The notes under the pieces: model-generated
Database searches by the model: none
What the model saw: only the letters and a program-made list of their open reading frames with translations
What the model was told of the DNA's origin: nothing
Shown: piece by piece, positions 1 to 6,550 of the stretch
How positions within the stretch are numbered: position 1 is the stretch's first letter
How the letters are laid out: each line of letters begins with the position of its first letter
Made by a program: the position numbers and the translations under genes
Source: Candidatus Sulfotelmatobacter sp.
Lineage (GTDB): Bacteria; Acidobacteriota; Terriglobia; Terriglobales; Acidobacteriaceae
Assembly: GCA_030044775.1 (NCBI GenBank)
Contig: JASICF010000500.1
Location: 1-10,489 of the forward strand
Direction: 5' to 3'
DNA length: 10,489 nt

Positions 1-1518
1 CACGTTGGATGGGTTTAGCGAAGAGGCGAGGGCGGTTGTGGTTGGGGAAGAGTTCGGGAATGTTGTCGTATTGATGAGTACCCCGACAATGCTTTGCTGC
101 GGCGAGCCATGCGCGCAACTGCTGTCAAGGCATAAGACGGTGAAAGCCAGGTCCGGCCGGCCATCACCATCGAGATCCGCGACTGCCAAACTTAAGCCCG
201 GTCCGTAGGTATAGCCGACCGAGCCGAAGTCTTGGGTAGCCTCAAACGTGCCGTCTCCATTTCCCAAAAGCACGGCTGCTCCGACAGGATAGCCAGGTTC
301 CCCGCAATCGGGTCGGACTCCTCCGCAAAGAACCGATGCCTCGAGATCGGGATATCCGTCTCCGTTAACGTCGGCTATGGTTACTTGCCCAGCTCCGCCG
401 CCCTCTAGGTAGTTGAGCGTCGGATTCTGAAAAGTGCCGTTTCCGTTACCGAGAAGCACGGCCACATATCCGAACCCTCCGTTATCATCATTGACGACAA
501 TGTCAAGGTCACCGTCATTGTTCAGGTCACCTAAAGCGATGGCGGTGGAGCCGGCCGTGCCCGAATAAAAGTTGCTCCCGAAGGTGAAGGTGCCGCTGCC
601 ATTTCCCTGAAGAATGCTTACAGAACTGAGGTATTCAGTGCCACTCGTACTTATCTCGCATGAGGGGTCGATGAAACAATTGTTTACAACCGCTAAATCC
701 GGGTTGCCGTCCCCATTCACATCTCCCACGGCTAACATTTCGCTCTGAGGAGTTCCGGTGTCGTAATCTACAGCGGTTTGAAAAGTACCGTCGCCGTTTC
801 CCAGAAGCACCGCCACCGTGCTATCCAAGAATGTATTCTGCCCAGTGGAACAGGTTGAGGAAATTCCGCAGCGGTTCACTACCAGTAAGTCTGGCTTGCC
901 ATCTCCGTTGACGTCAGCGATTGCCACAAATTGCCCCGTAAAACCGCCAGTGTCGTAGGTCGTAGCGGACTGAAAGGTTCCATCGCCATTGCCGAGCAAC
1001 ACGGCCACGCTCCCATCTGTTGTGCAGTTGCTGTTGGAGCCGCAGCCATTGACGACCACTATGTCTGGCTTGCCATCTGCATTGACGTCGCTGACCGCTA
1101 CGAACGAAGCGAAGTAACCGCCCGAACCGTAGCTAACCGCCGGCGCAAACGTGCCGTTGCCGTTGTTCAATAGCACAGCAACGGTGCCGTTAGCGGTACA
1201 ACCGGAATCGAGTCCGCAGTAGTTGGCGACAATCAGATCTGGATAGCCATCTCCGTTAACGTCGACTGCCGCGATGGCCTCTGCCTGGTACCCTCCCGTG
1301 CTGTATGTGACCGCGTTCGCGAAGCTGAGTCCACTTTCGGAAGATTGCATCGAGCGGCGGCGCCCGGAACTTCCCGTCTGGGAACTTGTAGGCGATGAGT
1401 GCGCACCATCGGCTGCGGTCTTGGGTACGGATCGATTCGACGCAGCAGGAGAATTGGATTGGCCAAAAGCTCCCAAGGCAAGAAGCAGGATGCCACAGAC
1501 GAAGGTGGCGGCTTTCAT
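1..1518 (-). CDS. Secreted FG-GAP/VCBS seven-repeat beta-propeller protein, C-terminus cut by window edge
   Basis: This frame is open from an ATG at 1518 through base 1 (506 codons) with no stop, so the gene runs off the left edge. The N-terminus (MKAATFVCGILLLALGAFGQ) is a signal peptide, followed by a Ser/Thr-rich stretch to about residue 65. Seven calcium-loop motifs of the type DxNxDGxPD begin at residues 86, 144, 202, 266, 331, 383 and 448, each followed by a strand (LIVAN, VAVLLGNGDGTF). That is the FG-GAP/VCBS (integrin-alpha-like) repeat, and seven copies fit a closed propeller. Six repeats carry a Cys pair just after the calcium loop (101/107, 159/165, 217/223, 281/287, 398/405, 463/468); repeat 5 lacks it. 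The last visible residues (TTTALASSLNPSNV) read like the start of a bacterial Ig-like domain. A GGAG lies 7 bases before the ATG. Such proteins are usually extracellular or surface-bound; the ligand is unknown. Confidence 0.9.
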   Translation of the reverse strand, partial: MKAATFVCGILLLALGAFGQSNSPAASNRSVPKTAADGAHSSPTSSQTGSSGRRRSMQSSESGLSFANAVTYSTGGYQAEAIAAVDVNGDGYPDLIVANYCGLDSGCTANGTVAVLLNNGNGTFAPAVSYGSGGYFASFVAVSDVNADGKPDIVVVNGCGSNSNCTTDGSVAVLLGNGDGTFQSATTYDTGGFTGQFVAIADVNGDGKPDLLVVNRCGISSTCSTGQNTFLDSTVAVLLGNGDGTFQTAVDYDTGTPQSEMLAVGDVNGDGNPDLAVVNNCFIDPSCEISTSGTEYLSSVSILQGNGSGTFTFGSNFYSGTAGSTAIALGDLNNDGDLDIVVNDDNGGFGYVAVLLGNGNGTFQNPTLNYLEGGGAGQVTIADVNGDGYPDLEASVLCGGVRPDCGEPGYPVGAAVLLGNGDGTFEATQDFGSVGYTYGPGLSLAVADLDGDGRPDLAFTVLCLDSSCAHGSPQQSIVGVLINTTTFPNSSPTTTALASSLNPSNV

Positions 1519-1592
1519 CAGACGCTCCGAACTGCAATTCGCGGCGGGGAAAGTGGGCTGGGAATGGATTGCCGGAACCAGCAGCAGCGAGG

Positions 1593-1622
1593 ATTATCCA
1601 CTCCCTCGGAACTAAGTGTCAA
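1593..1622 (-). promoter_or_regulatory. Sigma70-type promoter of the FG-GAP gene
   Basis: On the minus strand a perfect TTGACA (1622-1617) is followed after 18 bases by GATAAT (1598-1593, five of six matches to TATAAT). Transcription would start near 1586, giving a leader of about 70 bases before the ATG at 1518. Its presence argues that the FG-GAP gene is transcribed separately from the gene ending at 1724. Confidence 0.65.
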
Positions 1623-1723
1623 TGGCACACAAGGCCGCGCAAGTTATGATCGGAGCCTATGTCAGGCATGGTGCGCAAGCGCAGCTTTCAGGCAAAAACC
1701 CGTCTTACAGCGAAGGCCCTGAC

Positions 1724-2590
1724 CTACTGCACGTCGCTAACTTTGCCGTTCAGGAACGTCACTTTCAAATCTTTGTAAACGTAGATCTGCTTGCTGCCGA
1801 GATTCACGATCTTGTCGGGCTTGCCCAGAGCGGCCTGCACCTGATCCGTCGTCATGCCTTTGTCGATGCTGGCCGGTTCGGGCGCCGGCTGATCCTGCGG
1901 CGCAGGTTGTGCCGCAGCGGCTGCCGGTTGAGCGCCCTGATCTGCCGGTTGCTGCTGGTTTCCTTGATCCGCGGCCTGCTGGCCACCCTGATCTCCGCCC
2001 TGCTGCGAATCATCCGTGCTAACGGCGAGCAGTTGCCCGATGGTGTCTTCCACCGTGCCCGCGTTGGCCGAAGCCAAAGTTCCTTTGGGAAACTGGAACA
2101 CGACATTCGCTTTGTTGTAGGTGGGAGGGTCCGTCTTGTTGCAGGTATCGCAAGCGACAATGCCGATCGTCACTGTGTCTTTGCTCGCGTTGACTTCAAT
2201 CTTCGAGGGATAAACTTTGTCGCCCACGGCAAACAGGTGAGTCGTCTGCTCTTTGCCAAATCGCTTCATGCCGAAGCCGATGGTCTTCGATAACGCGTTG
2301 CTCGGCGAGTGTACGGTTCCGTTTTCGTATTTCGTCGAGAGAATGCTGTTGTCGGAATATGGCACGCCGAGGATGCCGCCTTTTTGAATGGCGAGAAGAG
2401 TGCCCTTGTCGACGACGGAATAGCCGCTCGTATCCGATCCCATCTTCACGAGTTTGTACTGTGCCGCGAGTTGCTCGTCCAGGCTGGGAGCCTGCGCCCG
2501 TGCAAGGGGCACGATCAGCGCTGCGGCAGCGACCGTCACCAGCGAGGCCAAAAATGGAAACCGAATGAGATCGTTAACTTTTTTGCACAT
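1724..2590 (-). CDS. Exported 288-aa protein with C-terminal BamE/SmpA-like domain
   Basis: The N-terminus has a positively charged start and a hydrophobic core ending ALIVPLARAQA, so a signal peptide with cleavage near residue 32-34 is likely. Residues 35-190 form a compact domain I do not recognise by name; it contains GGILGVPYSD, a CDTC motif (Cys147, Cys150) and VVFQFPKGTL. Residues 191-241 are a Gln/Ala/Pro/Asp linker. Residues 243-288 (KGMTTDQVQAALGKPDKIVN, then YVYKDLKVTFLNGKVSDVQ) match the SmpA/OmlA/BamE-like pattern, in which a helix with a GMT..QV..ALG.P motif packs on short strands. True BamE is a short lipoprotein of the outer-membrane assembly complex; here there is no lipobox and the domain is appended, so a Bam role is not shown. 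GGAGG sits 8 bases before the ATG. The CxxC could be redox-active or bind metal; that is inference. Confidence 0.88.
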   Translation of the reverse strand: MCKKVNDLIRFPFLASLVTVAAAALIVPLARAQAPSLDEQLAAQYKLVKMGSDTSGYSVVDKGTLLAIQKGGILGVPYSDNSILSTKYENGTVHSPSNALSKTIGFGMKRFGKEQTTHLFAVGDKVYPSKIEVNASKDTVTIGIVACDTCNKTDPPTYNKANVVFQFPKGTLASANAGTVEDTIGQLLAVSTDDSQQGGDQGGQQAADQGNQQQPADQGAQPAAAAAQPAPQDQPAPEPASIDKGMTTDQVQAALGKPDKIVNLGSKQIYVYKDLKVTFLNGKVSDVQ

Positions 2591-2677
2591 CGCAAAATCC
2601 TCCGCCGGGCCGGGCTTCAGGATCGCCCGCCAATTTGCGACTGGAAGTGTAGCAAAACCACCGAATCTTTACATCGC

Positions 2678-2705
2678 AAAAAAGGAGCGCCATAAATGGC
2701 GCTCC
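2678..2705 (-). terminator. Rho-independent terminator of the 550-aa secreted protein gene
   Basis: A perfect 9-bp stem (GGAGCGCCA / TGGCGCTCC, 2684-2692 with 2697-2705) with a 4-base loop is followed on the minus strand by six T (complement of 2678-2683). It starts about 30 bases after the stop codon at 2736. It separates that gene from the BamE-like gene downstream. Confidence 0.9.
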
Positions 2706-2735
2706 TGGTAGTCAATCAATCTCCGAAGACAGCTG

Positions 2736-4388
2736 TTATTGTGTTCCGCCGCCAGAGGCTGCGGCTTGCTGCTGCACCTGCGTTTCAGCCTGGTTGGCTT
2801 GCTGTTGCTGCTGTTGCAGGTCTGACGCAGCGTTGGGATCGGCTGGCGGATTTGGAACGGATGAAGCAGTCGTTCCGGTATCCGGCGCGGCCGGCATTCC
2901 GTTCGTTCCCTGCTTCTTGGCCATCTCGGTCATGCCATTCTGGATCGTCTCCTGGAAGTGGTTGAACATCTCCTGCAGGTCATCCACTTTCACGGCGACG
3001 GTCGACCCGGCTGCGCAATCGGCGTTCTTGCTGGCCGAAACGCTCGCGTTCACAGTCTGATCGGCATCGGGAGTATCGGTAAGACGAGTCAGAACATCAC
3101 CCGAACTCAGACCGCACTCCTGCCCGTTGGAAACCACCGTGAGATCGGTATTCACGATGAAAGTACGCTGGGCTGGATCGAGCGCCGGCGGCGGCGCTTG
3201 CGCTGCAGCCGGAGCGGCGGAAGCTGCTGGAGCCGGGGCGCTGTCCGTTTGCGCCTGCTGTTGCTGCGCTGCCAACTGCGCCTTCACTTCCTGAGCGATC
3301 GCATCTTTCAGCTCGGGACTCAAAGGCGTGCCTCCGGCGGAAGCGTCGGCCGGCGGAGGAGGATTTCCCGCCGCGGCTGCATCGCTGGCCGCTGCGTCGG
3401 CGGCCATCTCATCCGCATGGGCATTTTCAGCGGCGGCATAATTGGCCGCGTAAGCTGCCTGCAGCTGTTGCGAGATCAGATAGTCAGTGAGCCAGAAGTA
3501 GGGCGCAGCGTAGTACGGATAGGGATTCCACCATCCGCCGTAGAAACCCCACCACGGGCCGTGCCATCCCCAGAGACCAACGCCCCAGTAAAGCGGCGCG
3601 CCCCAGGGATGCCATCCCCAGGCATAAAATCCGGGATGCCAGAAGAAGCCAGGATGCCAGCCGAAGTAAGGATGCCCGCCCCAGAAGTAAGAGCGATACA
3701 CGCCAACGTGCACCACGCCGCCCACAACATAAGTCCGCGACACGAAGCTCACTCCGCCGCGCACCACGTAAGGACGCTGAACGAAGCCGACACGCCCGTG
3801 CGTAACGATGGTCGCTCCATTGTGTACGCTGACGACCGTCCGGCCGCCGTGAATGTTGTTGGTAACCGTCATTCCGCCGCGGCTGAAAGAGCGCACCTGT
3901 CCGTTAGGACGAATACTCGCCGTTCCGCCGCCTTTGAGTGCAACGGTTCGCCCTGGAGGCGTGTGGCTGGCCGCCGTGCTTCGGCTCGCCATGGCGCTCG
4001 GTCGGGCGCTGGTAGCGGGCCTGGCGGTTGTACTGGTGCGGCCAGCGGTGCTCGGCCGTGCAGTGCTGGGCCGCGCAGCGGTTGTCGTCCGGCCGCCTGA
4101 TGTAGATGGGCGGCTGGTTGTGCTGGGGCGACTCGCCGTAGATGGACGCGAGGGCGTGCTCGTGTGCCCCGTTGTGCTGTGCGATGGGGTTGACGCGTGC
4201 GATTGTGTCGCTCCATGCGATGGCGCAGCATGCGATGGCGCAGCATGCGACGGCGCACTGGAATGCGCGGGAGCACTCGGCTTGCTTTCAGTCTTGTGCT
4301 GCCCCAGCGCGAAGGCTGGAACTGAGATCGTCAACAAAAGAATTGCAAACTTCAGCAGCGCGTTTTCAGTTTTGGTGATGCAATTCAT
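2736..4388 (-). CDS. Secreted 550-aa low-complexity protein with Trp/His/Gly-rich core
   Basis: The start is placed at ATG 4388, because AGGAGG lies 5 bases upstream and a signal peptide follows at once (MNCITKTENALLKFAILLLT, ending near AFA-LGQ, residue 27-29); an in-frame ATG at 4451 would add 21 residues ahead of the signal. Layout: residues 30-145, Ser/His/Ala/Pro/Thr repeats including HAAPS and RPST units; 146-230, a Gly/Val-rich probable beta region (GGRTVVSVHNGATIV, RPYVVRGGVSFVSRTYVVGG); about 232-300, an aromatic block with 14 Trp in 64 residues and repeated WHPG; 300-405, Ala- and Gln-rich helical sequence; about 408-500, a compact domain starting RTFIVNTDLTVVSNGQECG with Cys425 and Cys458 that could pair; then a Gln-rich tail. 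I recognise it only as a type common in Acidobacteria; function unknown. It is likely periplasmic or surface-located. An adhesive or cell-wall role would be a guess. Confidence 0.88.
   Translation of the reverse strand: MNCITKTENALLKFAILLLTISVPAFALGQHKTESKPSAPAHSSAPSHAAPSHAAPSHGATQSHASTPSHSTTGHTSTPSRPSTASRPSTTSRPSTSGGRTTTAARPSTARPSTAGRTSTTARPATSARPSAMASRSTAASHTPPGRTVALKGGGTASIRPNGQVRSFSRGGMTVTNNIHGGRTVVSVHNGATIVTHGRVGFVQRPYVVRGGVSFVSRTYVVGGVVHVGVYRSYFWGGHPYFGWHPGFFWHPGFYAWGWHPWGAPLYWGVGLWGWHGPWWGFYGGWWNPYPYYAAPYFWLTDYLISQQLQAAYAANYAAAENAHADEMAADAAASDAAAAGNPPPPADASAGGTPLSPELKDAIAQEVKAQLAAQQQQAQTDSAPAPAASAAPAAAQAPPPALDPAQRTFIVNTDLTVVSNGQECGLSSGDVLTRLTDTPDADQTVNASVSASKNADCAAGSTVAVKVDDLQEMFNHFQETIQNGMTEMAKKQGTNGMPAAPDTGTTASSVPNPPADPNAASDLQQQQQQANQAETQVQQQAAASGGGTQ
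3993..4151 (-). repeat. Degenerate RPST-type coding repeats
   Basis: These bases encode residues 80-132 of the 550-aa protein, a run of imperfect SRPST/ARPST/GRTST units, rich in Arg, Pro, Ser and Thr. The repeats are in frame and form a disordered, positively charged spacer between the signal peptide and the folded part. Confidence 0.7.
4214..4258 (-). repeat. Three 15-bp tandem coding repeats
   Basis: The unit catgcgatggcgcag occurs twice exactly (4214-4228, 4229-4243) and a third time with two changes (4244-4258). In the minus-strand gene it encodes the pentapeptide HAAPS and variants. The near identity at DNA level suggests recent slippage, so copy number may vary between strains. Confidence 0.85.
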
Positions 4389-4665
4389 CGCGGCCTCCTG
4401 GCCATCTAAGCTTTTCCCTTTTTGTCCCCAGCGGCAAAACCCGACCTGCATGGAACCACCCCTCTTGCTTCTAACCCCGAAATTTGGAGAAGGTTCCCGT
4501 TCTAAAATGATTTAAATTCCGAATGAAGGGAAAGCCCCAGAGTGCGAACGCCCAGCGCGCAAAACGCGGTGAAATTCAAACAATCCGAGGCGGAAAAACG
4601 AAACGTTACCAGAAACGGACCCATCGCGCAATGGTTTGGGTGACTACTCTGAGGCTTCTTTGAAC

Positions 4666-4696
4666 AGACCGCTAACTTTCCTCTCTGCCGCGGTCT
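4666..4696 (+). promoter_or_regulatory. Inverted repeat before DoxX, possible operator
   Basis: AGACCGC and its exact reverse complement GCGGTCT are separated by 17 bases and end about 20 bases before the GGAGG of the DoxX gene. The arms share the GACCGC core seen at the palindrome in front of the M28 peptidase (6591-6600). The position fits an operator or a leader hairpin; which of these is unknown. Confidence 0.35.
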
Positions 4697-4716
4697 AAAG
4701 TAAGCTAGCTAGCCTT

Positions 4717-4721
4717 GGAGG
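4717..4721 (+). promoter_or_regulatory. Ribosome binding site fixing the TTG start of DoxX
   Basis: A perfect GGAGG lies 6 bases before TTG at 4728. The first in-frame ATG is 14 codons further on, inside the first membrane helix, so the TTG is the plausible start. Confidence 0.85.
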
Positions 4722-4727
4722 AACCCA

Positions 4728-5144
4728 TTGCGCTACTTGGATCGTCTGCAACCGCTCGCTCTGCTCGTGATGCGTTTGGCCCTGGGGGCCGTCATGGTCG
4801 GGCATGGATACCAAAAGGTTTTTGGCGGGCTTCATCATCACGTGCAGTTTGTCGAGAGCCTGGGATTGCCTGGCTGGTCGGCTTATCTCTCGGCCTTCGC
4901 CGAGTTTTTTGGCGGCCTGCTTGTGCTTATTGGCCTGTTTACCCGGGCGGCGGCCTTTACCATCTGCATTGACATGTGCGTGGCAATCGCGAAGGTTAAG
5001 CTCCACAGCGGCCTGTTGAGCGAGCACGGATATCAATTCGAACTGTCCCTGGCGGCGCTCGCGTTTGCCCTGATTTTCTATGGAGGAGGATCGATCGGAC
5101 TCGACCATATTCGTGCGCCGGGAGGCGGTGCGAAATCCAAGTAG
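4728..5144 (+). CDS. DoxX family integral membrane protein
   Basis: This 138-aa protein has four predicted membrane helices at about residues 10-28, 52-71, 74-91 and 105-121. The first helix reads LRLALG-like then VGHGYQKVFGG, and the second is AEFFGGLLVLIGLFTR, which together are the DoxX/YphA signature. Length is typical for the family. The start is TTG behind GGAGG. DoxX was first described as a subunit of an archaeal thiosulfate:quinone oxidoreductase, but most bacterial members, like this one, stand alone; several have been tied to redox stress or membrane integrity in other bacteria. A HHH run at residues 36-38 lies in the first loop. No partner dehydrogenase gene is nearby. Exact function is unresolved. 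It is not clearly cotranscribed with the next gene, which has its own promoter 218 bases downstream. Confidence 0.9.
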   Translation: MRYLDRLQPLALLVMRLALGAVMVGHGYQKVFGGLHHHVQFVESLGLPGWSAYLSAFAEFFGGLLVLIGLFTRAAAFTICIDMCVAIAKVKLHSGLLSEHGYQFELSLAALAFALIFYGGGSIGLDHIRAPGGGAKSK

Positions 5145-5264
5145 GTCTCTTAGAGGAGTGGCGCAACTTCTCATCGGGATTCGGGTTTACTGCGAAATGT
5201 GGTGTGCTTGCAGCCCGTCCGAGCTCCGCGCCTTGACGTTTCTTTACGTCCAGGGTTACTGCGG

Positions 5265-5294
5265 TTGAATCTGGACGCTCAATGACATTATGAT
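5265..5294 (+). promoter_or_regulatory. Probable promoter of the outer-membrane barrel gene
   Basis: TTGAAT (5265-5270) and TATGAT (5289-5294) are 18 bases apart, matching the sigma70 consensus at four and five of six positions. Transcription would begin near 5301, leaving a leader of about 75 bases that contains the inverted repeat TGTGAG/CTCACA (5330-5335 with 5346-5351). Confidence 0.5.
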
Positions 5295-5329
5295 GAGCGG
5301 ATACAGACGGCAAAGCATCGTAGTGAGTA

Positions 5330-5351
5330 TGTGAGAGCATCTCAGCTCACA
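5330..5351 (+). promoter_or_regulatory. Inverted repeat in the barrel-gene leader
   Basis: TGTGAG and CTCACA pair exactly around a 10-base gap, 14 bases upstream of the GGAGG of the barrel gene. It could be a short leader hairpin or a regulator site. TGTGA-N-TCACA resembles a CRP/FNR-type half-site arrangement, but the gap is longer than in those sites. Confidence 0.25.
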
Positions 5352-5364
5352 CACTGAAATGATT

Positions 5365-5369
5365 GGAGG
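5365..5369 (+). promoter_or_regulatory. Ribosome binding site fixing the TTG start of the barrel gene
   Basis: GGAGG lies 5 bases before TTG at 5375. An earlier in-frame TTG at 5363 overlaps this site and has none of its own, so 5375 is preferred. Confidence 0.8.
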
Positions 5370-5374
5370 CTTTC

Positions 5375-5983
5375 TTGAGAAAGATAGCGAGCTTCGTACC
5401 TTTTTTGCTCTTCTTATTCCTGGCTCCATTCGCCTCTGCCCAGCAGGCAGATTTCTTTTTCGGCGGTGGAACGCTGCTGTCGACCTCGCCGACTAGCGGA
5501 GCGCTGTTCTTCCAGCCACCGGCAGAAAAAGGCGGCACCTACCTCAACCTTGGCGGAGACGTCGTAGGGTTCAGGCACCGGCTCGGCTTCAACATTGAAA
5601 CTGCGTGGAGAGCCAGCCAGGGCATCTATTCGGGTGAAAACGAGACTTACCGCCCGATCCTCACCGACTTTAACGCCCTGTTTCAACCCAAGGTGGGCAA
5701 AAGGATCGGGCTCGATCTCATGGGCGGAATCGGCGTAGCCGCGACACGCTTCTATGTTCCGGAAATTACTTCGTGCAGCTATTTCAGCGGTGGATGTATC
5801 AACTACACCAGCAGCGACCATTTCATGGAACATCTTGGCGCCGGAGTTCGCTACTACTTCTGGCACCATTTCTTCGTGCGGCCCGAAGTTCACTACTACC
5901 ACATCCAGAACAACATCGAGTTCAACTCGGATAGTGTGTTTCGCGTCGGGGGTTCAATCGGATATACGATTGGTTCCGACTAG
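5375..5983 (+). CDS. Small outer-membrane beta-barrel protein
   Basis: From the TTG at 5375 the product is 202 aa. Residues 1-22 are a clear signal peptide (MRKIASFVPFLLFLFLAPFA then SA-QQ). The mature part has alternating hydrophobic/polar strands typical of an eight-stranded outer-membrane barrel: YLNLGGDVVGF, LGFNIETAWR, GLDLMGGIGVAATRFY, HLGAGVRYYFW, FFVRPEVHYYHI, VFRVGGSIGYTIG. Aromatic residues flank the strands. One loop holds Cys134 and Cys141, which probably form a disulfide. The protein ends in GYTIGSD rather than the classical terminal Phe. It fits the generic outer-membrane beta-barrel domain family (OmpA/OmpX-like size) with no enzymatic motif. A two-way terminator follows 28 bases after the stop. 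Confidence 0.85.
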   Translation: MRKIASFVPFLLFLFLAPFASAQQADFFFGGGTLLSTSPTSGALFFQPPAEKGGTYLNLGGDVVGFRHRLGFNIETAWRASQGIYSGENETYRPILTDFNALFQPKVGKRIGLDLMGGIGVAATRFYVPEITSCSYFSGGCINYTSSDHFMEHLGAGVRYYFWHHFFVRPEVHYYHIQNNIEFNSDSVFRVGGSIGYTIGSD

Positions 5984-6010
5984 CTGACGCCTGCAAACCT
6001 GGCTGATCAA

Positions 6011-6046
6011 AAAGGGCAGTGTCTTTCGACACTGCCCTTTGCTTTT
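6011..6046. terminator. Bidirectional terminator between convergent genes
   Basis: A perfect 13-bp stem (6011-6023 with 6028-6040, core GGGCAGTGTC/GACACTGCCC) closes a TTTC loop. On the plus strand it is followed by TTTGCTTTT; on the minus strand the stem runs into five T before GATC. It ends the barrel gene (plus) and the small His-rich gene (minus, stop at 6064). Confidence 0.92.
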
Positions 6047-6063
6047 AGAGCTGGCAGAGAAGT

Positions 6064-6372
6064 TTACGGTTCGCGTTCGCATTCTTCGGCTTCGTGTATC
6101 GCCGCATCGAGGTGCTCGATGGCCTTCGCGCGATGACCGTGGAACTCCGGAACAGCACTCTCTAAGTGTTCTCTGGCCGCGCGCATGGCTTCCAGGGCTT
6201 CGTGAATGTGCGGATGAGGGGGCGCGGGTGGTGCAACGACTGCCGGACCGGCCGGAACCGCAGCGGCGGAAACTGCCGGCACGGCTTTTGGACCCGCCGC
6301 GGAAACTGGCAAGGCGAGCGTTAACAGAAGAGTGGCAGTAACCAATAGAGTCAGGAACCCGATGTTCTTCAT
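6064..6372 (-). CDS. Small exported His/Glu-rich helical protein
   Basis: The 102-aa product has a signal peptide (hydrophobic core LLVTATLLLTLALPVSA, cleavage near residue 25-26), an Ala/Pro/Val linker to residue 52, and a predicted helical hairpin: HEALEAMRAAREHLESA, a turn at PEFHGH, then RAKAIEHLDAAIHEAEEC. Eight His fall in residues 53-93 and one Cys at 98. The two-helix pattern with a H.GHRA..AI..LD.AI centre resembles unnamed small exported proteins I associate with Acidobacteria and Planctomycetes; I cannot give a function. The His/Glu surface could bind metal, which is inference. GAGGAG lies 7 bases before the ATG. It is convergent with the barrel gene and shares its terminator. A TATACT at 6475-6470 on the minus strand is a possible -10 box, without a good -35. 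Confidence 0.82.
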   Translation of the reverse strand: MKNIGFLTLLVTATLLLTLALPVSAAGPKAVPAVSAAAVPAGPAVVAPPAPPHPHIHEALEAMRAAREHLESAVPEFHGHRAKAIEHLDAAIHEAEECEREP

Positions 6373-6550
6373 TGCGATTCTCCTCGGCTAAATTCCGGCG
6401 CGACGTGCGTCCGGCGAAATTCAAAATGCGCGGCAGTCGCTTTCGGCGAAGCCACCACGACTTTCGCACAGTATAACCGCATTGAGAGACGCAAGCTGTG
6501 CGTCCGTTAACTGTTTCGATGCGGATGCTTTCCCGCTTTCGAAAATTGGG

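Larger units (their letters stand above)
4389..4727. other. Divergent intergenic region between the 550-aa protein and DoxX genes
   Basis: This 339-base gap should carry the promoters of two divergent genes. On the minus side I see the AGGAGG site at 4394-4399 and AT-rich stretches near 4501-4520, but no good -35/-10 pair. On the plus side there is an inverted repeat AGACCGC (4666-4672) / GCGGTCT (4690-4696) with a 17-base gap, directly before the DoxX ribosome site. No gene is supported inside it. Confidence 0.6.

Noticed and set aside
1616..2293. 225-codon plus-strand frame
   Set aside because: It lies antisense to the BamE-like gene; its Arg/Leu-rich product has no motif, and the minus-strand frame has a signal peptide, ribosome site and domain match.
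4214..4258. Possible CRISPR-like array
   Set aside because: Units are 15 bp, directly adjacent without spacers, and in frame in a coding region.
4388..4451. 21-residue N-terminal extension of the 550-aa protein
   Set aside because: AGGAGG sits 5 bases before the inner ATG at 4388 and the signal peptide starts there.
2958..4515. Long plus-strand frames (2958-4100 and 3853-4515)
   Set aside because: They mirror the repeats of the 550-aa secreted protein on the minus strand. Composition is biased (Arg- or Val/Leu-rich) and there is no plausible ribosome site.
4695..5174. 159-codon minus-strand frame opposite DoxX
   Set aside because: DoxX on the plus strand has clear membrane helices, a GGAGG site and family motifs; the antisense product shows none.
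5233..5261. TTGACG at 5233 as the promoter of the barrel gene
   Set aside because: The -10 hexamer at the right distance is TTACTG, a poor match; the TTGAAT/TATGAT pair at 5265-5294 fits better.
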